DNA of 62,324 nucleotides from Bacteroidales bacterium (lineage in GTDB: Bacteria > Bacteroidota > Bacteroidia > Bacteroidales > JAFGHD01): NCBI GenBank assembly GCA_016927695.1, contig JAFGME010000114.1, positions 1-62,324 of the forward strand, in the 5' to 3' direction. The translations under genes and the position numbers were made by a program. Position 1 is the stretch's first letter. Each line of letters starts with the position of its first letter. Shown here piece by piece: positions 16,815-26,210 of the stretch. The notes below the pieces were generated by a model. The model was not told the origin of the DNA. It saw nothing but the letters and a program-made list of their open reading frames with translations, and did not search any database.

Positions 16815-19800
16815 TTCTCTTTTGTTTTTTGAGGAGCTCTGAAAAAGTATCTCCACTTATTGAAATCCCGAACATAAGAAACACCGATTCCGGTTTCAGT
16901 GATCTGGCCTTCAATGGCGCTTTCATATTCGATATTTCTGAAACCCCTCAACCTGTACCGGCCGTCTTCCGTCAGCCTGTATTCTATGATAACATCGCTG
17001 GTAATATCATTTGCCGTGTTTTGTTTCACTTTTTCCCCTTCCACATCCACCGTGCCTCCCACCTGAACGGTTAAACGTTCGTTGAAAAGCTCCTTTTTAA
17101 GCCCGATTTCCACTTCGGTTCTTCCTTCCGCCTGCCCCGAACTATAATCATCATAGGACTGTATGTCAAAATTCAATTCAACACCTCCCGCAACCTTTGA
17201 GGTAAGCTGATTCAATTGGTCTGATAAAAATCTGCCCACCGTTGACCTTACCATAGCTGCTGCCCCTCTGTTTGCATCCGACTGCAACGGATTCTCCTGT
17301 ATAAACCGGCCCGCTATCAGTAAAGCAAATACCTGTTTGTTCAATGCCGAAGGGTCATCGTTCAGCGTATTCAATTTTGCATTCACCGCTCCTCCCAGAA
17401 TCCCTTTATACTCTGAAGGCAATTGAATTTCGAAGCCAATTTCGGGTTGTAAAATCCGGCCGCGCAGCTTCAGCAGCACCAAAAAAGGATACCGTTGCTT
17501 ATAGGCCCCTTTTTCCACTTCGCTTAAGCCCGACATCTGGCCGGCCACCAGGTCGATGGGCGAAGTGCGCACAGTGTAAACGGCATTTATTGAAATTTCA
17601 GCATCCATAACATCGCCGTTCCAGGTAATAACACTTCCCGGGGCAATATCAAATTTCTTTTTTATCATCGATTGCAGCGTAACAAGATAGCTGCCTTCAT
17701 TCAGATAATATGCCCCTGTAAGGCTCATTTTCCCGCTTCTGTCCATGGTAAGACTTAAAGCGGCCTCGCCTTTAACCACCAATTCATCCGAGGAAGAAGG
17801 GTCCATGAGCAAATGCAGGCTCGCCTGTTTGTCGACTTCAATAACCGATGAAAGGTCAAATCCTGAAAATCCTGATTTTTGCCCTGCATTTTTCTTTTTT
17901 CTGTATAGTATTGAACTTTGTTTCGACTTTACTTCGAATTCCACAACATCTTCACCTTTGTACGTGGTGAGCTTTGATTCAGGAACCACAAAAGTAAAGT
18001 CTGAGCCCTCTTTCATCTTAATTTTAGCGTCAATCACCAGAAGATCCATGGGACCGGATACCTCAATCCTGCTGTCTATGATCATCCTGCCGAAGAATTG
18101 CTCATTGTCATTTGCGGTGGTGTTGAATATTAAAAAATCTTTTGTGCTGACCTGCAGGTTAAAAATGAAATCCTCAAACTCTTTCATCTGAATTGAGCCA
18201 TCTATCACAGCGGTTTTCTGATCAGGATCAGTAAGGGTAAAAGATTGAAAATAAATCCCATCCTCTTTCAGTTGAATGGTTTCATGCTTTAATTCCAGCC
18301 TGTTATTCAGCAGCGCAGGTTTCAAAAAAGCATCATTGAAAACCAGAGTACCGGTAATCCGGGGGGCAGAGGCGGATCCCTGAATGGCAAATTCTCCCGT
18401 AAGCGTTCCGGATGCTTCAGTGATTTGCCCCATGGAAAACGCTTCCATTGTTTTCATTGAAAGTGATTGAATGTCAGCCACAATGGCAATTGAATTTTCT
18501 CCACCCCCGGGAAGAAAATGACCTTTTACGGTCAGATTGTTTTCTGCCCCCGTCAATTTCACATCAATATCAAATCTTTCGGCAACCGGATTGTTTACGT
18601 TTATTGTTAAATCACCGATGGGAACATCATACACAGTCAGATCGCTTATTTCGATGCCGGCAATTATTCCGTAAACCTGGTTCACTCTTTTGAGCAGAAC
18701 ATTTCCATTTAAAGTCCCTCCTGCCAGAGGACTGTCCTTTTCAATAATCCGGGAAAGGTCGCCGAGCCTGAAATTCACTATTTCAATGTTCAAATCATCA
18801 TTGAAACGGTCGTTGACAGAGGCAACATTGACCCGGCTTCCGGCATGGCTCATAAACAGATGATGGACCAGAAATCCCTCTTCGCCAAACCGGATGTAAT
18901 TATCCCCGGCAATATCCCAACGGTTATTCATCAGATAAAAACCTTCAGGATCAAGGTGGAGCTTGTAACCGGTCTTATCACGGGTAATTTGTGAACGGAT
19001 CGCCAGCTTTTTGTTTTGATCCTCATCAATGGAAGAAACATTTGCATATATCACATTATCCGCAAGTTTTCCTTCAAGAAGGAAGTTTCCCGATTTGATT
19101 TGCGCACCTGCCCCGCTGCCGGAAATCACATAGTTCAACTCCGCCGGATTTGAATTCAAAGCCATAACAAGGTCTTTTATCTCAATTGTTCCATACACTA
19201 TTTTTTTCATGCTCCCGTTCAATTCCAATTCGCCTTTTTCACTGTCAAAACTCCCTTGAATGATGCCCGGCTCAAATGCTTTAAGCTGCGGCAACAAAAC
19301 CTCTGAAAGAATGGGATGATGGTGAAGCTGTATCTCAAAATTGAAATTCGACGGATCGCTGTACTCTGTCGCCGGAAGGCTGTCAGAGAATGAAAAATAG
19401 TTGTTTATAAAGCCGGCAAGCTGTTCCGGAAGAGCCAATGGAGAGCCTGTGCCGGAATACTTCACATCAATGAGTGCACTGCTTAAAGAAAATTCGCTTT
19501 TACCGGGTTCGTTTTTAATAGTTAAAGAAAGGGAATCGGGCTCAAATACTTTTTCTCCTTTGACGATGATCATGTTGGAAATTTCCAGCTTTCCATTCAG
19601 TTTTTCAATATTGCCTCCCTGCATATCTGCCGCTGCAACCATTCCAACCCGCAGATCATCTTTGGTAATATTAAGCTTCTGAAGGTCCGCTCCCGCCAGG
19701 TTCAATTGAAAAGCATAGCGTTCCCGGTCGGATTGTAAATCTGCAAGGCCTTCCAGATCAAACTTGACATTCTCATCATCCAGCTTAATCCTGCCCTCAA

Positions 19801-21685
19801 ATTTCTGTCCTTTGATCAGGCCATCCAATGTAAGATGGCGATATGTATAGCCATTCAGATAAAACCGGGATACTTCGGCGGAGATTTTTGCCCTGGCCGT
19901 TTTCATATCAAGTCCCTGCCCGCCTGCCCCGGCAACCAGGGTTACAGGGCCAAACATCGCAGTATCATTCATTAAACTACCCAAATTGAAACCGGCAACA
20001 TCAACTTTGACTTCGAAATTTTCATTCTCATCCAGGGTGGCATACAGATTCACCGGACCATAACTGCTGCCCATCGCCACTGAAGACTCAAAGGACGAAA
20101 GCTTCCCTTTGAAATCCATTCGAATGTTTATGTTTTCCGGAAGCCCGATGCTATCAGGAACAGAAGGGCCGGCCATCATTTCGATATCCCGTTTGCCTGT
20201 GTTGATGGTCAGATTGGGTAAATCAAAATGAGCGCTTTCCATATCCGGCAATCCCGTTATGCTGAAATCGGTTTTTAAAACAGTCCGGGCTCCGGTGGTA
20301 ATTAGAAGGTTTTTCCCTCTGAGATGATTCACCTGCCCGTTTATCATTCCTGAAATGGTAGTAATGTTCGTATTGTCACTAAAGAACGGCTGCCTGCTTA
20401 ATTGCGGGCTGAAATAGAGAATATCGGAAGTGTGGACACTCACATTTTCCAGGTCGACATTCATTTTCAGATAACCCAGGGAATCCTGTAATGATGATAA
20501 ACCGGAGTATTGTGCGCTGAAATCGGCAACGATGCGGGAACGGGAGGTTTTTATATGTAAATCTCTTGCCGTGACGGAATGCTGATCCATTCGGAAATCG
20601 GTTTTAAACTCTGTCACCTGGAAATGATTATGATCGGTGGCGCTGAATTTTTTTATCGAAACACCGGTTGAGTCTGAAGAGTAATACAAATCTGCCATTT
20701 CAATGGTTAAATGACTATAAGCTAAGTGATTAACATCAAAAGCGTTGATTATTTCAGGCCTGTTTTCAACCTGGTATTCAAGCGCATTGTCATCCAGCAA
20801 TATGCTTTTCACATGAACCTTCCAGTCGCCGGATGGGGTTGTAACATCCTCCGCTGCCGAAGTGTCGGGATAGGAACCGCCGGCAAAGGTGTGATAGTGA
20901 ATTTCACTTTTTGAAAAGGCCAGTTTATCAAGGGTCACAATCTCTCTTTGCAAATCAAAAGAGCCATTTTTCATCTCAAACCGGTTTATTGCAGCAAATA
21001 CCGATTGTTCGTCTGCCGGATCAGATAACAATGCATTTACATCCAGCCTTTCGATCAGCAATTCATTCATATCAAAGATGGATTTCCCTAAATCCATTCC
21101 ATCCATTTTCAGATTCAGGCTCCCGAGCATTGCATCCATATTCATACCTCCAAATTCATCATTGTAACGAAGGCGGATATTTTCCAGGTTCACATGATCT
21201 ATGCTGAATGTCCACTGGGATGGCGATGCAGGCTCAACCTCCGCCTGATATGCAGTATCGCTGAATGCGCTGAGCAAAAACCGGTAATTGAACAATGAGT
21301 CTGATCCGGTGTTGTAGAGGTTGATATATAAATCCTCCAGCGAAACCGACCCGATGGAAATTTTACCCGCGATTAAACCGAAAAGGGCAATATCTGCTTT
21401 TATTGTTCCGGCATACAGCAGGGTGTCTTTCTGAATATCTTCAAGGTACAGCCCTTTCAGCACAATTGATTTGGGTATCGATATGCTTATTTCTTTAATC
21501 TTAACCACTGAATGGGTTCTGTTGCTGACAAAAGATGTGGCATAATGTGCCAGCCTGTTTTGAATGGCAGGAACGTGGATAAGTGCAACAATAATCGTGA
21601 ATATCAGCACAATGATCAGGGCTGCCCACAGTAGCGCTCTGAGCATTTTTTTTAATACCGGCTGTGCCTTTTTCAAAAAAATCAT
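16811..21685 (-). CDS. tamB: TamB: translocation and assembly module protein
   Basis: A 1624-residue periplasm-spanning protein. A single N-terminal membrane helix (about 14-35) is followed by a long run of AsmA/TamB-type beta-strand repeats. The C-terminal 450 residues or so are the DUF490/TamB domain, with the signature G-x-Y-L-x-E-G-S-Y-L-V-T-L region, L-R-G-R-I-L-Q-P-E-I-x-F, and an R-x-T-V-G-R-F-L-S-D-Q-L-N-Q-L motif near the end. TamB proteins form hydrophobic grooves linking inner and outer membranes and work with TamA or TamL. The downstream tamL start overlaps the tamB stop by four bases, so the pair is translationally coupled. The length is normal for Bacteroidota TamB. Confidence 0.93.
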   Translation of the reverse strand: MIFLKKAQPVLKKMLRALLWAALIIVLIFTIIVALIHVPAIQNRLAHYATSFVSNRTHSVVKIKEISISIPKSIVLKGLYLEDIQKDTLLYAGTIKADIALFGLIAGKISIGSVSLEDLYINLYNTGSDSLFNYRFLLSAFSDTAYQAEVEPASPSQWTFSIDHVNLENIRLRYNDEFGGMNMDAMLGSLNLKMDGMDLGKSIFDMNELLIERLDVNALLSDPADEQSVFAAINRFEMKNGSFDLQREIVTLDKLAFSKSEIHYHTFAGGSYPDTSAAEDVTTPSGDWKVHVKSILLDDNALEYQVENRPEIINAFDVNHLAYSHLTIEMADLYYSSDSTGVSIKKFSATDHNHFQVTEFKTDFRMDQHSVTARDLHIKTSRSRIVADFSAQYSGLSSLQDSLGYLKMNVDLENVSVHTSDILYFSPQLSRQPFFSDNTNITTISGMINGQVNHLRGKNLLITTGARTVLKTDFSITGLPDMESAHFDLPNLTINTGKRDIEMMAGPSVPDSIGLPENINIRMDFKGKLSSFESSVAMGSSYGPVNLYATLDENENFEVKVDVAGFNLGSLMNDTAMFGPVTLVAGAGGQGLDMKTARAKISAEVSRFYLNGYTYRHLTLDGLIKGQKFEGRIKLDDENVKFDLEGLADLQSDRERYAFQLNLAGADLQKLNITKDDLRVGMVAAADMQGGNIEKLNGKLEISNMIIVKGEKVFEPDSLSLTIKNEPGKSEFSLSSALIDVKYSGTGSPLALPEQLAGFINNYFSFSDSLPATEYSDPSNFNFEIQLHHHPILSEVLLPQLKAFEPGIIQGSFDSEKGELELNGSMKKIVYGTIEIKDLVMALNSNPAELNYVISGSGAGAQIKSGNFLLEGKLADNVIYANVSSIDEDQNKKLAIRSQITRDKTGYKLHLDPEGFYLMNNRWDIAGDNYIRFGEEGFLVHHLFMSHAGSRVNVASVNDRFNDDLNIEIVNFRLGDLSRIIEKDSPLAGGTLNGNVLLKRVNQVYGIIAGIEISDLTVYDVPIGDLTINVNNPVAERFDIDVKLTGAENNLTVKGHFLPGGGENSIAIVADIQSLSMKTMEAFSMGQITEASGTLTGEFAIQGSASAPRITGTLVFNDAFLKPALLNNRLELKHETIQLKEDGIYFQSFTLTDPDQKTAVIDGSIQMKEFEDFIFNLQVSTKDFLIFNTTANDNEQFFGRMIIDSRIEVSGPMDLLVIDAKIKMKEGSDFTFVVPESKLTTYKGEDVVEFEVKSKQSSILYRKKKNAGQKSGFSGFDLSSVIEVDKQASLHLLMDPSSSDELVVKGEAALSLTMDRSGKMSLTGAYYLNEGSYLVTLQSMIKKKFDIAPGSVITWNGDVMDAEISINAVYTVRTSPIDLVAGQMSGLSEVEKGAYKQRYPFLVLLKLRGRILQPEIGFEIQLPSEYKGILGGAVNAKLNTLNDDPSALNKQVFALLIAGRFIQENPLQSDANRGAAAMVRSTVGRFLSDQLNQLTSKVAGGVELNFDIQSYDDYSSGQAEGRTEVEIGLKKELFNERLTVQVGGTVDVEGEKVKQNTANDITSDVIIEYRLTEDGRYRLRGFRNIEYESAIEGQITETGIGVSYVRDFNKWRYFFRAPQKTKEK

Positions 21686-21884
21686 TTTATTTTTATGTCT
21701 CTGTCTGGGAATACCATTACACCCCTACCATTTGCATAATAAAATTCTGCATTGCACACAAATTTAATAAATTAGTAATTGCTTTTTTATTATCTTTACG
21801 CATAAATATATTATTCTGCATTGGTTTTCCGTTAAAGATTATATCATCCGGCATTCATCCGTTCATATCGTTAAGCGGAAAAAA

Positions 21885-22064
21885 ATGACAGAAACCGGAA
21901 GGAACAATATTATGTACAAGAAAAAGCAAAATGAATTCAAATCCCCTGACCTCAGCAGGTTACAGGAAGTGGTGATTGATCTCAAAACCAAAATCTACAT
22001 TGCGCCGGGCGATGATCCGGTAATGGCAAAAAAACGTTACCTGGCCAGGCATGTTTCAAAGTAA
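21885..22064 (+). CDS. Small conserved-looking protein (59 residues)
   Basis: An ATG at 21885 opens 59 codons, stopping at 22062-22064. The product has a basic start, then a coherent segment D-L-S-R-L-Q-E-V-V-I-D-L-K-T-K-I-Y-I and an ending with D-D-P-V-M-A-K-K-R-Y-L-A-R. The composition is protein-like and amphipathic, not random. An internal Met at residue 10 could be the true start. It is monocistronic, divergent from tamB and convergent with the pseudouridine synthase. A TATCTTTA word at 21791 could be its -7 element. No signal peptide or known domain was recognised; function unknown. Confidence 0.6.
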   Translation: MTETGRNNIMYKKKQNEFKSPDLSRLQEVVIDLKTKIYIAPGDDPVMAKKRYLARHVSK

Positions 22065-22101
22065 CATTCCGGCTTTGGCCGGCTCTGCATGAAAACAATC
22101 C

Positions 22102-23016
22102 TCAGAATAACCTCATAAATTTTCTTGGGACGGATGTTTCAAACCGCAGGGGCTCACCAGTGACAGGATGCCTGAAAGCCAGTATCCAGGCATGAAGGCC
22201 CAGTCGCCCGATGGGATCTGTTTTCGACCCGTATTTCTTATCCCCGGTCACAGGATGTCCGATGTCCTGCATGTGTACCCTCACCTGGTTTTTTTTGCCT
22301 GTTTCGAGATTAACCTTTAACATGCTGTACTCTTTGCCCGTTTTCATTACCTGGTAATGGGTCACAGCCTTGTAGCCATCCTTTGGGTCCTGACTCGAAT
22401 AAACAATGAGGGCTTTGCTCTCGCGGAGATAAGAAGTGACGGATCCTTCCGGTTTTTCAGGCAGACCTTCAACTATAGCTATGTACGTCCTTTCGGTGAT
22501 GATCTCATTCCAGTTTGCCTGAAGATGACGCTGCACCTTCTCACTCTTTGCGAAGATCATCAGCCCGGAAGTGTCGCGGTCGAGCCGGTGGACCACAAAT
22601 ATCTTTTTTTGCCCATCCTGGCCTTTAACATGGTCGCTGAGCATGTGATAGGCGGTGTGTTCCTTCTCACTGTCGGTGGCAATTGACAGCATTCCGGCGT
22701 GCTTGTCAATCACAATGATGTCATGGTCTTCATAAACAATGGTAATACCTCTGTACTTCTTTTCCCGGGGAATCCGGTCGGGGCTGATCTCCACCCACTG
22801 CCCGGGCTGAAGAAGGTGGTTGAATTGCTTCACCGGTGTTCCATCAACCAGCACCTGTTTGTTTGTCAGCAGCGACTTGATATTGTTCCGGTTCTTGCCG
22901 GAAAGCTGTGCCATCAGGAATTTCATCAGCTCAGTATTTTCCTTTACCTGCATTCTGGTAAGCGCTTCAGCGCCCCTTTCCGGAATTCCGGAAGACTTTC
23001 TTTTCTCTTTCATCAC
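22102..23016 (-). CDS. RluA-family pseudouridine synthase with S4 domain
   Basis: A 304-residue RNA-modifying enzyme. An S4-type RNA-binding domain lies at about 30-80 (S-L-L-T-N-K-Q-V-L-V-D-G-T-P-V), followed by the RluA catalytic fold. Catalytic D146 is in H-R-L-D-R-D-T-S-G; further family motifs are Y-x-A-I-V-E-G and H-P-V-T-G-D-K-K-Y-G. It should isomerise uridine to pseudouridine in rRNA or tRNA; the exact site cannot be told from sequence. The start could be either of two adjacent Met codons. It is transcribed alone from a strong promoter at 23041-23069. Confidence 0.92.
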   Translation of the reverse strand: MMKEKRKSSGIPERGAEALTRMQVKENTELMKFLMAQLSGKNRNNIKSLLTNKQVLVDGTPVKQFNHLLQPGQWVEISPDRIPREKKYRGITIVYEDHDIIVIDKHAGMLSIATDSEKEHTAYHMLSDHVKGQDGQKKIFVVHRLDRDTSGLMIFAKSEKVQRHLQANWNEIITERTYIAIVEGLPEKPEGSVTSYLRESKALIVYSSQDPKDGYKAVTHYQVMKTGKEYSMLKVNLETGKKNQVRVHMQDIGHPVTGDKKYGSKTDPIGRLGLHAWILAFRHPVTGEPLRFETSVPRKFMRLF

Positions 23017-23040
23017 TTATGAATTGTGCCGGTGATTAAG

Positions 23041-23069
23041 CAAAAGTAAGCATTCGCAGGATATTCAAA
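23041..23069 (-). promoter_or_regulatory. Promoter of the pseudouridine synthase gene
   Basis: On the minus strand TTTG (23066-23069) is followed by exactly 17 bases and TACTTTTG (23041-23048). Both elements match the Bacteroidota housekeeping consensus TTTG / TAnnTTTG without mismatch. The start of transcription would lie about 20 bases before the ATG. Confidence 0.65.
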
Positions 23070-23144
23070 CAATAAAACAACAATGGGTATATCGGGAAAA
23101 ATCTTATTTTTACCGCCGGAAATTGATAAGGAAAGAGTCGGAAA

Positions 23145-23534
23145 ATGAAGTACTTCAGCGCTCAAATATCGAAAAAGCAATCTTCTGACACCGGTATGGC
23201 CATGGTGCTCATCCTGTTGCTTTCAGGCCTGTATTTCGGGGACAAAGGATTCTTTATTGCCGGAACCATCGCCCTGGCGGGCAATATGATCGTGCCTGCG
23301 GTTTATTATCCGGTTGCCATTGTGTGGTTCGGACTGGCCAGTGTGCTGGGAAGTGTGGTTTCACGCATACTGCTTTCCATCTTTTTTTTTATACTTGTAT
23401 TGCCGGTGGGATGGTTCAGGAGAGCAGCAGGAAAAGACAGCCTGTACCTCAGGAAATGGAAGCAGGACAAAGGCTCGGTTATGAAAGTCCGCGATCATTG
23501 GTATGATGCGGGCGACCTTGAAAAACCTTTTTAA
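23145..23534 (+). CDS. SxtJ-family small membrane protein
   Basis: A 129-residue inner-membrane protein with about three hydrophobic helices (roughly 18-35, 38-55, 60-88) and a basic cytoplasmic tail with W-F-R-R-A-A-G-K-D-S-L and W-x-D-x-G-D-L-E-K-P-F motifs. These features match SxtJ-type proteins, which are typically encoded just before a DUF5989 miniprotein and a NodU/CmcH carbamoyltransferase, exactly the arrangement here (nine-base gap to the next gene). The role is unknown; membrane tethering of the carbamoyltransferase reaction is a reasonable guess from conserved linkage. Confidence 0.82.
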   Translation: MKYFSAQISKKQSSDTGMAMVLILLLSGLYFGDKGFFIAGTIALAGNMIVPAVYYPVAIVWFGLASVLGSVVSRILLSIFFFILVLPVGWFRRAAGKDSLYLRKWKQDKGSVMKVRDHWYDAGDLEKPF

Positions 23535-23543
23535 CACTAAACT

Positions 23544-23693
23544 ATGGAGTTTCTGAGAGATCTTTGGGAATTTTTGAAAGTCAGGAAAAAATTCTGGTTG
23601 TTGCCCCTCATCATTATATTATTGATTTTCGGCGTTTTAATTATCCTCACCAGCGGATCTGCCATCGCCCCTTTCATTTACACACTTTTTTAG
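23544..23693 (+). CDS. DUF5989-like membrane miniprotein (49 residues)
   Basis: ATG at 23544, stop TAG at 23691-23693, 49 residues. It begins M-E-F-L-R-D-L-W-E-F-L-K-V-R-K-K-F-W-L-L-P and continues as a single hydrophobic helix ending in S-A-I-A-P-F-I-Y-T-L-F. This is the characteristic pattern of the DUF5989 family. It lies between the SxtJ-like gene (nine bases) and the carbamoyltransferase (17 bases), so all three are almost certainly one transcript. The short amphipathic N-terminus plus one helix suggests a membrane anchor or adaptor. Function is not established. Confidence 0.82.
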   Translation: MEFLRDLWEFLKVRKKFWLLPLIIILLIFGVLIILTSGSAIAPFIYTLF

Positions 23694-23710
23694 CCCGACC
23701 TGATCCAGCG

Positions 23711-25570
23711 ATGAAAAAACACATTTTAGGCATATCGGCATATTACCACGACAGTGCGGCTGCCATCCTGTCTGACGGGGAGATTCTGGCGGCAGCTCAT
23801 GAAGAGCGGTTTACCCGAAAAAAACACGACCCCTCCTTCCCTGCCCATGCCGTAAAATATGTACTCACAGAGGCAGGTATTTCTTACAACGACCTCAGCG
23901 CTGTTGCATTTTATGATAAGCCGCTGATCAAGTTTGAGCGCCTGTTGGAGACTTATCACGCCTTTGCACCGCGGGGACTGGGAAGCTTTGTAACGGCCAT
24001 CCCCGTATGGATCAGGGAAAAGCTCTTTATGAAGAAGATGCTCAGGGATGAGCTCAACAAGTTCGGGAAAGCTTCCATCCCTTTGTTTTTCCCTGAACAC
24101 CACCTGTCACATGCGTCAAGCGCATTTTACCCATCACCCTTCGAAGATGCCGCCATCCTCACCATCGACGGGGTGGGCGAATGGGCCACTTCTATCATTG
24201 GCTACGGTAAAGAAAACAAAATCAGGGTGTTGCGTCAGTTGGACTTCCCTCACTCGGTGGGATTGCTCTATTCGGCATTCACGTATTACACAGGTTTCAG
24301 GGTAAACAGTGGCGAATACAAGCTGATGGGACTGGCTCCGTATGGAAACCCTCATTCGGAGGAATTCAAAAAGTATAAAGAGATCATTCTCAATGAATTG
24401 GTTGATATCCGTGATGACGGCTCCATCCTGCTGAACATGAAATACTTCAGTTTTGCCACCGGCCTCAGGATGACCCATGACCGCAAATGGGAGGCATTGT
24501 TCGGCATTCCGCCCCAGAAACCGGAAGCAGAGCCGACACAGCCCTATATGGACATGGCGCTGGCCATACAGCAGGTTACGGAAAAAATTGTGCTCAGGCT
24601 GGCAAAGACGGCCAAAAAACTAACCGGCTCAGAGAACCTGGTGATGGCAGGAGGTGTGGCTTTAAACAGTGTGGCCAACGGAAAGATCATCGCCGAAGGT
24701 CTTTTCCGGAATCTCTGGATTCAGCCTGCCGCAGGTGACGCCGGCGGAGCCCCGGGCGCAGCGCTGGCCTGCTGGCATATCGGGATGAATCAACCCAGGA
24801 CTGCGTCAGGAAATGAAGATCAAATGAAGGGCGCCTATCTCGGCCCGGAGTTCACTGACAGGGAAATACTCATCACCGCGGATAAAAACAATGCCGTTTA
24901 TCATCATTATGAGGACTTTGAACCCCTCGCAGCTCATGTGGCCGGGCTTCTGGATGACGGCAAGGTGGTAGGCTGGTTCCAGGGAAGGATGGAGTTCGGC
25001 CCCAGGGCGCTTGGAAACAGGAGCATCCTGGGAGACGCACGAAACCCGGAAATGCAGAAGAAAATGAACCTCAAAATCAAGTACAGGGAAGGATTCAGAC
25101 CCTTCGCCCCTACCGTCCTCGAAGAAGATATACCTGAATATTTTGAACTCGACCGGCCCTCTCCTTATATGCTTCTGGTGGTACCGGTCAAAAAGGAAAG
25201 ATGTACCCCCGAACCCCCCGGCTACAGCAGCCTCCCTCTGTATAAAAGATTGTATCACCTGCGGTCCGATATACCTGCCGTAACGCACATCGACTACTCA
25301 GGCCGCCTGCAAAGCGTAAACCGGAAGACCAATCCCCGCTACTGGTCAGTGATCAGCGAATTCAAGAAGTTAACCGGCTATGGCATCATCGTAAACACCA
25401 GCTTTAACGTCAGAGGCGAGCCGATTGTCTGTACGCCGGAAGATGCTTACCGTTGTTTTATGGGTACGGAAATGGATTACCTGGTGATGGGAAATTATCT
25501 TTTTGATAAATCACAACAGGCCGCCGGTGAACAACCCACCGGTTTCAGGACAGAATTTGACCCGGATTAA
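23711..25570 (+). CDS. NodU/CmcH-family carbamoyltransferase
   Basis: A 619-residue enzyme starting at M-K-K-H-I-L-G-I-S-A-Y-Y-H-D-S-A-A (ATG at 23711; the frame is open further upstream, but that part overlaps the DUF5989 gene). The N-terminal Kae1-like domain has H-H-L-S-H-A-S-S-A-F and T-I-D-G-V-G-E-W. The C-terminal domain has G-R-M-E-F-G-P-R-A-L-G-N-R-S-I and N-T-S-F-N-V-R-G-E-P-I-V. The family transfers a carbamoyl group from carbamoyl phosphate, through a carbamoyl-adenylate, to a hydroxyl of a sugar or natural product. The acceptor is unknown; no glycosyltransferase or polyketide genes are adjacent. Linked to the SxtJ-like and DUF5989 genes. Confidence 0.93.
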   Translation: MKKHILGISAYYHDSAAAILSDGEILAAAHEERFTRKKHDPSFPAHAVKYVLTEAGISYNDLSAVAFYDKPLIKFERLLETYHAFAPRGLGSFVTAIPVWIREKLFMKKMLRDELNKFGKASIPLFFPEHHLSHASSAFYPSPFEDAAILTIDGVGEWATSIIGYGKENKIRVLRQLDFPHSVGLLYSAFTYYTGFRVNSGEYKLMGLAPYGNPHSEEFKKYKEIILNELVDIRDDGSILLNMKYFSFATGLRMTHDRKWEALFGIPPQKPEAEPTQPYMDMALAIQQVTEKIVLRLAKTAKKLTGSENLVMAGGVALNSVANGKIIAEGLFRNLWIQPAAGDAGGAPGAALACWHIGMNQPRTASGNEDQMKGAYLGPEFTDREILITADKNNAVYHHYEDFEPLAAHVAGLLDDGKVVGWFQGRMEFGPRALGNRSILGDARNPEMQKKMNLKIKYREGFRPFAPTVLEEDIPEYFELDRPSPYMLLVVPVKKERCTPEPPGYSSLPLYKRLYHLRSDIPAVTHIDYSGRLQSVNRKTNPRYWSVISEFKKLTGYGIIVNTSFNVRGEPIVCTPEDAYRCFMGTEMDYLVMGNYLFDKSQQAAGEQPTGFRTEFDPD

Positions 25571-25671
25571 ATATCCTGCAGCCCTCCCTTGACATTTAGA
25601 AAAACCATTGGTGTTGCCCGGCTTCCGGGATGCCTTGTACAGCAACGGAAAAATATAACAGCCTCCGCAGT

Positions 25672-25700
25672 TTTGCATTTCAAAAAAAAACATACCTTTA
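25672..25700 (+). promoter_or_regulatory. Promoter of mscL
   Basis: TTTG at 25672-25675, 17 bases, then TACCTTTA at 25693-25700 (one mismatch to TAnnTTTG). Transcription would begin near 25706, after the in-frame ATG at 25702, which supports the ATG at 25726 as the start of mscL. Confidence 0.55.
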
Positions 25701-25725
25701 CATGCAAACTCTAAACAAATATATT

Positions 25726-26160
25726 ATGTTACAGGAATTCAAGGACTTTATCAAAAAGGGAAATGTGGTCGAAATGGCCGTGGGCCTTATCATGGCCGTC
25801 TATTTCGGCGCCATCGTCAAATCGTTTGTTGACGATATCCTGATGCCTCCCCTTGGCAAACTGTTGGGAGGAGTGGATTTCTCCAGGCTTAAACTGGTCA
25901 TTTCCGAAACTGTTCCCGCCGTGATGAACGGCGACACGGTAGTGACTCCTGAAATAAAGGAAGTCGCCATCCGGTACGGTATTTTCATCAATACCCTTAT
26001 CACCTTCCTGATCGTGGCATGGGCCGTGTTTATGGTAGTCAAGGGATACAACAGGATGAAGAAAAAAGATGAAAAACCTGCCGCTCCCCCGCCACCTCCG
26101 GAGCCTTCCAAAGAAGAGAAACTCCTTACGGAGATCAGGGACCTGCTGAAAAACAAATAA
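25726..26160 (+). CDS. mscL: Large-conductance mechanosensitive channel MscL
   Basis: A 144-residue inner-membrane channel. The start at 25726 gives the canonical amphipathic N-terminus F-K-D-F-I-K-K-G-N-V-V-E-M-A-V-G, which runs into the first pore helix (G-L-I-M-A-V-Y-F-G-A-I-V-K-S-F-V-D-D-I-L-M-P-P). A periplasmic loop follows, then the second helix (I-F-I-N-T-L-I-T-F-L-I-V-A-W-A-V-F-M-V-V-K), a proline-rich linker (P-P-P-P-P-E-P-S-K-E) and a C-terminal helical bundle ending L-L-T-E-I-R-D-L-L-K. It opens under membrane tension to release solutes during hypo-osmotic shock. Transcribed alone, convergent with porU. Confidence 0.95.
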   Translation: MLQEFKDFIKKGNVVEMAVGLIMAVYFGAIVKSFVDDILMPPLGKLLGGVDFSRLKLVISETVPAVMNGDTVVTPEIKEVAIRYGIFINTLITFLIVAWAVFMVVKGYNRMKKKDEKPAAPPPPPEPSKEEKLLTEIRDLLKNK

Positions 26161-26210
26161 GCCTCAAAATGGGATTCCTTGAATGATCATGGCAGTGATC
26201 CCTGCACAGA

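Noticed and set aside
22069-22082. CCGGC/GCCGG hairpin between the 59-residue gene and the pseudouridine synthase
   Set aside because: Five-base stem with no T run; not enough to call a terminator.
26165-26210. Weak hairpin between mscL and porU as a terminator
   Set aside because: Arms are short and imperfect, with no T run on either strand.
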